Of a stretch of DNA of 64,000 nucleotides, positions 61,248-64,000 are shown piece by piece. The position numbers and the translations under genes were made by a program. Within the stretch, counting starts at the first letter, position 1; each line of letters opens with the position of its first letter. The notes beneath the pieces are model-generated. The model did not search any database, was not told where the DNA came from, and was given only the letters and a program-made list of their open reading frames with translations. Location of the stretch: positions 186,001 through 250,000 of the forward strand of contig NZ_JAQSWB010000008.1 of the NCBI RefSeq assembly GCF_029266855.1, in the 5' to 3' direction. This DNA comes from Fluviicola sp. (GTDB lineage: Bacteria; Bacteroidota; Bacteroidia; Flavobacteriales_D; Crocinitomicaceae).

Positions 61248-63858
61248 GTTGTTGGATGTGGCCCTTTTTACCGGACGGAATGTGCAAAATCCAATTATAA
61301 TATCCGATAAAGTGGGAATCAAAATATCCTTTATGCTTATAAAGATTTCGCGGAATATAGATCCGCTGTTTTTCAGTTAAACCTTTCACGGAAGCCTGTG
61401 GAGCTACTCCATCCTGAAGGCAGGGAGCATCCTGATGAACCGTATGTAAATTACTTCCGTATTGCCAAACCTGTTTCCATTCTTTCAAATTAACGTTACC
61501 GGCTGCCGGATTTTCTGCGGCCAGGATATAGTATCCTCCAAAATTTATTTTCCCCCTCATTTCCCGAATTATTCCCTGGGCATAAGCGAATCCCATGCTG
61601 TGAGCAATGATGTAAAGCGTGTCATTTGCCGAAGAATTGGGCAATTCATTTAACATTTGATATAAATTCCGGCCCGCGATCCTGCCACTATTTGCCCGGA
61701 TTGAGAATCCACCCTTATTGGATTTGGTAGCGAGCAGACCAAAAGTTTTTGCTTTTTTCGAACCGAAAATTTTCGAACCGACTGTACTGGTAGTATAGCA
61801 TATGTGATGTGTCTTATTTTTACATCTTTTCGGATAAATACTGGAATTCGTGCTAAAATTCAGCAGGCTCCGATGATTGGATGTTGCAACGGAATGGTGA
61901 CCATCGGCATAATAGTATTCTGTGGGATTGATCCTTATTTTGAAAGTATCATCGATTTGTCTCCACGGATTCCAATAGTTGTACCGGTCTTCGGTAAATA
62001 AACGATTCAGGGAATTCGGAAATTCCAAGCCATTGCTACGCACACCTTCGAAATTCTCCTCGAAAGTGCTTCCAAGTGAAGTTGGCCGATATCCATTCAC
62101 AAAGATCAAAATGCGCTTTGGCGGATCCTGCAATTTCAACTTCGCTGTCAGATCAACACCCAAATGATTATATACCTGATCACGCAGCCATTTTCCTTTC
62201 GGTGAGTATATCTTCACAACCATGTAATGACTTTCCGCCACAATCGGATCATCGAGTAAGGAAGTTTTAAGTGAATCCGAATTTGCAATCAGGCGAAGCT
62301 TTAAAGGAACATTTGATTTGGAAACATTCATTTTGAAGTAGAGCACTTTTTTTCGCTCATACAGGAAATAATTTTTATCCCGTTTGATAATTAATTCAGA
62401 TCCGATCGCCTTCTCCTCCAATTTATTCGGATGTTTATTATCGAACAAGAAACTCAGAACCTTTTTCTCATCCCGGCCGGAGTATGACTTAATAATCCCG
62501 TCTGTTACTTCAAACCACGAATAACCAAGATCAACCACCAGAATTAAGGCATAAGACAAAACAAGTATTCCGGTCCATTGAATTACCCGCGAGAGAAATG
62601 AAACCCACCGCGGTTTTTTTAGTCGTGCTTTTAAAAAGCTTCGAAGTTTACGGAATCCATAAATAAATCCGGATACTACAGCCAAAACACTTAACAAATG
62701 GAGTGTATTAAATGGTTTGGATTTGATCCGGAATAATGTTTTGTAAAGAATATTATCAATTTGAAGGTGGTAGGAATACGTATTCTTCTTCATCGGACGC
62801 AAGACAGATGCCAGAAAACTTTTATTCTTCAGGATAATCGTTCCGTCTTTTGCCTGTTCAAAAAAGTAATAAGCGATCAGTCCATTGTTTGTCACAACCT
62901 CTTCATAGTCATCAATGATCGAATAAATCCGGGGATTTTTATTGATCCTCGGCCATTCTTCGTTGTTCATCTCCCATCCGGTCTGATTTCGCCCTTGCTC
63001 ATCCGTACCGGTTATATTCACAAAGCCATCCAGATATTCGTTAGCCAAGACCTGTGATAATTCGCGGGAATTATTCTTCGCTATAAAGCCCAGAGCCTTA
63101 TTTTTCACCATGTATCCTTTTAACTCCGGATTCACAAATGACGGTACAACAAAAAAGAGCAGTGTATTCGTGGTTTTTCCTTTGTATGCCTGTTTGTAAG
63201 TATCCCGAACGTGACGCATTTGGACGGTATATCTCAACCTGTCGGCTCCCGGGTTTTCAAAAAAGTTTGCAGTCTCAAGCGCATCATTTTCAAACACCGG
63301 CTCTATCGTTACATCAAAACGCACATTTGCAGCTCCAAACAGGTCATTCAATTCCTTTTCGATACTATCCCTGTTGATTTTTATTTTAAGCAAAGGAACA
63401 ATCCGAACCTGCTGTGTAACTAAAGGCAGCACCGTTACATGCAGTGTTGAAATAATATTTCCGCGATACTTTGCAAGTACTTCGTAATCCTTATTGGATG
63501 CCGGCAGAAAGATCCGTTGTTTGATTTCGCTAATCCGGAAACTATTGATCCGTTCATTGCGAATAAAAAACTCGATCGAATCAACCGAAGGAAACTTAAA
63601 CCTGTTGATTTTAAAATCGACCACATCGGTTTGGCCCTTTCCAACAGATTTAAACACTTCAATCTTGCTATTTCCCTCCTTATTTCTGCTTACCCATTCA
63701 TAAAATCCGTAACGCTGATCCTTATTTTTGACAAAGCGGGCATATTCAATCGGTAAATGTCCGAGCGAATCTTTTCTTTCCTGCGAAAAACCGCAAAAAG
63801 CATGGAATAGGCACAAAATGCCGATTAGCAGCTGGAGAAAGAAAATCCGTCGAAACAT
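61243..63858 (-). CDS. Large membrane-associated protein with a C-terminal hydrolase-like domain
   Basis: The 871-residue protein has a signal peptide (FFLQLLIGILCLFHAFCGFSQ). The first 370 residues form an extracytoplasmic region with no motif I know. Two hydrophobic segments follow (LHLLSVLAVVSGFIYGF near 388 and VIQWTGILVLSYALILVVDL near 428), then a second soluble region. From about 585 (RILIFVNGYRPTSLGST) an alpha/beta hydrolase fold is likely: the nucleophile elbow is AHSMG near 752-756 (Ser754), with HKGYFDSHFIGYY near 848-860 offering a histidine. A lipase or esterase is plausible, but I see no close family. The stop codon lies within a dispersed repeat, and the gene upstream ends 7 bp before its start. 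Confidence 0.8.
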   Translation of the reverse strand: MFRRIFFLQLLIGILCLFHAFCGFSQERKDSLGHLPIEYARFVKNKDQRYGFYEWVSRNKEGNSKIEVFKSVGKGQTDVVDFKINRFKFPSVDSIEFFIRNERINSFRISEIKQRIFLPASNKDYEVLAKYRGNIISTLHVTVLPLVTQQVRIVPLLKIKINRDSIEKELNDLFGAANVRFDVTIEPVFENDALETANFFENPGADRLRYTVQMRHVRDTYKQAYKGKTTNTLLFFVVPSFVNPELKGYMVKNKALGFIAKNNSRELSQVLANEYLDGFVNITGTDEQGRNQTGWEMNNEEWPRINKNPRIYSIIDDYEEVVTNNGLIAYYFFEQAKDGTIILKNKSFLASVLRPMKKNTYSYHLQIDNILYKTLFRIKSKPFNTLHLLSVLAVVSGFIYGFRKLRSFLKARLKKPRWVSFLSRVIQWTGILVLSYALILVVDLGYSWFEVTDGIIKSYSGRDEKKVLSFLFDNKHPNKLEEKAIGSELIIKRDKNYFLYERKKVLYFKMNVSKSNVPLKLRLIANSDSLKTSLLDDPIVAESHYMVVKIYSPKGKWLRDQVYNHLGVDLTAKLKLQDPPKRILIFVNGYRPTSLGSTFEENFEGVRSNGLEFPNSLNRLFTEDRYNYWNPWRQIDDTFKIRINPTEYYYADGHHSVATSNHRSLLNFSTNSSIYPKRCKNKTHHICYTTSTVGSKIFGSKKAKTFGLLATKSNKGGFSIRANSGRIAGRNLYQMLNELPNSSANDTLYIIAHSMGFAYAQGIIREMRGKINFGGYYILAAENPAAGNVNLKEWKQVWQYGSNLHTVHQDAPCLQDGVAPQASVKGLTEKQRIYIPRNLYKHKGYFDSHFIGYYNWILHIPSGKKGHIQQR

Positions 63859-63865
63859 ACGTTTA

Positions 63866-64000
63866 TTAAATTGAAGTCTTTCCTAACCAGCGCAATACGT
63901 TATCGTACCAAATTGCATCGGATTCTTTCTGTTCCAAAATACCAACTTCGACTGCAAAGTCAATCACTCTTCCCGGGTATGAGTTTGCAACTCCTTCCAT
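63866..64000 (-). CDS. C-terminal end of an unidentified gene, cut by the window
   Basis: The reverse frame is open from the right edge to a TAA at 63866-63868, giving 44 residues: MEGVANSYPGRVIDFAVEVG and then about 24 more, ending VLRWLGKTSI. The ATG at 63998-64000 may be internal, as the frame could continue beyond the edge. The next gene starts 7 bp later, so the two are probably one operon. I cannot name the family from this length. Confidence 0.7.
   Translation of the reverse strand: MEGVANSYPGRVIDFAVEVGILEQKESDAIWYDNVLRWLGKTSI

Overview
The window looks like a chromosomal stretch of a Bacteroidota species in Flavobacteriales, most like Fluviicola and other Crocinitomicaceae (an inference, not a database match). 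The reasons are at least six proteins ending in type IX secretion (T9SS) sorting domains, a type B domain on a large repeat protein, a short 289-residue primary sigma factor, SusD-free TonB receptors, a patatin fused to an outer-membrane barrel, and promoter-like TAnnTTTG boxes just upstream of many start codons. I see no rRNA, tRNA, CRISPR array, prophage or transposase gene.

Layout. 1-3806: 5' part of a large RHS-like secreted protein that runs off the left edge. 4382-9746: operon of DUF1800, DUF1501 (Tat-like signal plus T9SS tail), a beta-barrel protein and a lipoprotein. 9793-17562, reverse: LamG-independent lamin-tail protein, TonB receptor, secreted endonuclease I and a 5'-nucleotidase split over two genes; together these read as an extracellular DNA scavenging locus. 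17965-33917: mostly housekeeping genes (dipeptidyl peptidase IV, citrate synthase, a THUMP rRNA methyltransferase, patatin, a VOC protein, PriA, the primary sigma factor, a low-molecular-weight phosphatase and an RsmI-like methylase). 33918-34479: repeat-dense intergenic DNA. 34480-39578: a T9SS type B adhesin-like gene with ten 72-residue repeats, broken by a 25-nt deletion. 39718-51382, reverse: DnaJ-like protein, HtpG, FkbM methyltransferase, a YbiT-type ABC-F protein, an M43 metalloprotease, and a hisS-hutH-membrane protein operon.

51534-59894, reverse: a complete heme-uptake operon. In transcription order it holds a T9SS-tailed HmuY-like protein, HmuT, HmuU, HmuV, HmuS, a TonB receptor and a lipoprotein HmuY. 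It has a good TTG-N20-TAAATTTG promoter at its head and a 36-bp palindromic terminator at its end. Just upstream lies a LuxR-type regulator whose receiver domain has lost its phosphorylation residues. 60645-61242 is a second repeat-dense region, and 61243-64000 holds a large membrane-associated hydrolase-like protein and the end of another gene.

The least ordinary signals are non-coding. First, a 51-bp element attached to an 11-bp tandem repeat lies about 150 bp upstream of two unrelated genes, in the same orientation, at 21.7 kb and 60.8 kb. Second, two families of structured intergenic repeats, with changes that keep the stems paired, are shared between 34.1 kb and 47.9 kb and between 34.4 kb and 61.0-61.2 kb. 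Among protein systems, the heme operon with two HmuY paralogues, one apparently routed through T9SS, is the strongest candidate for something under-described.
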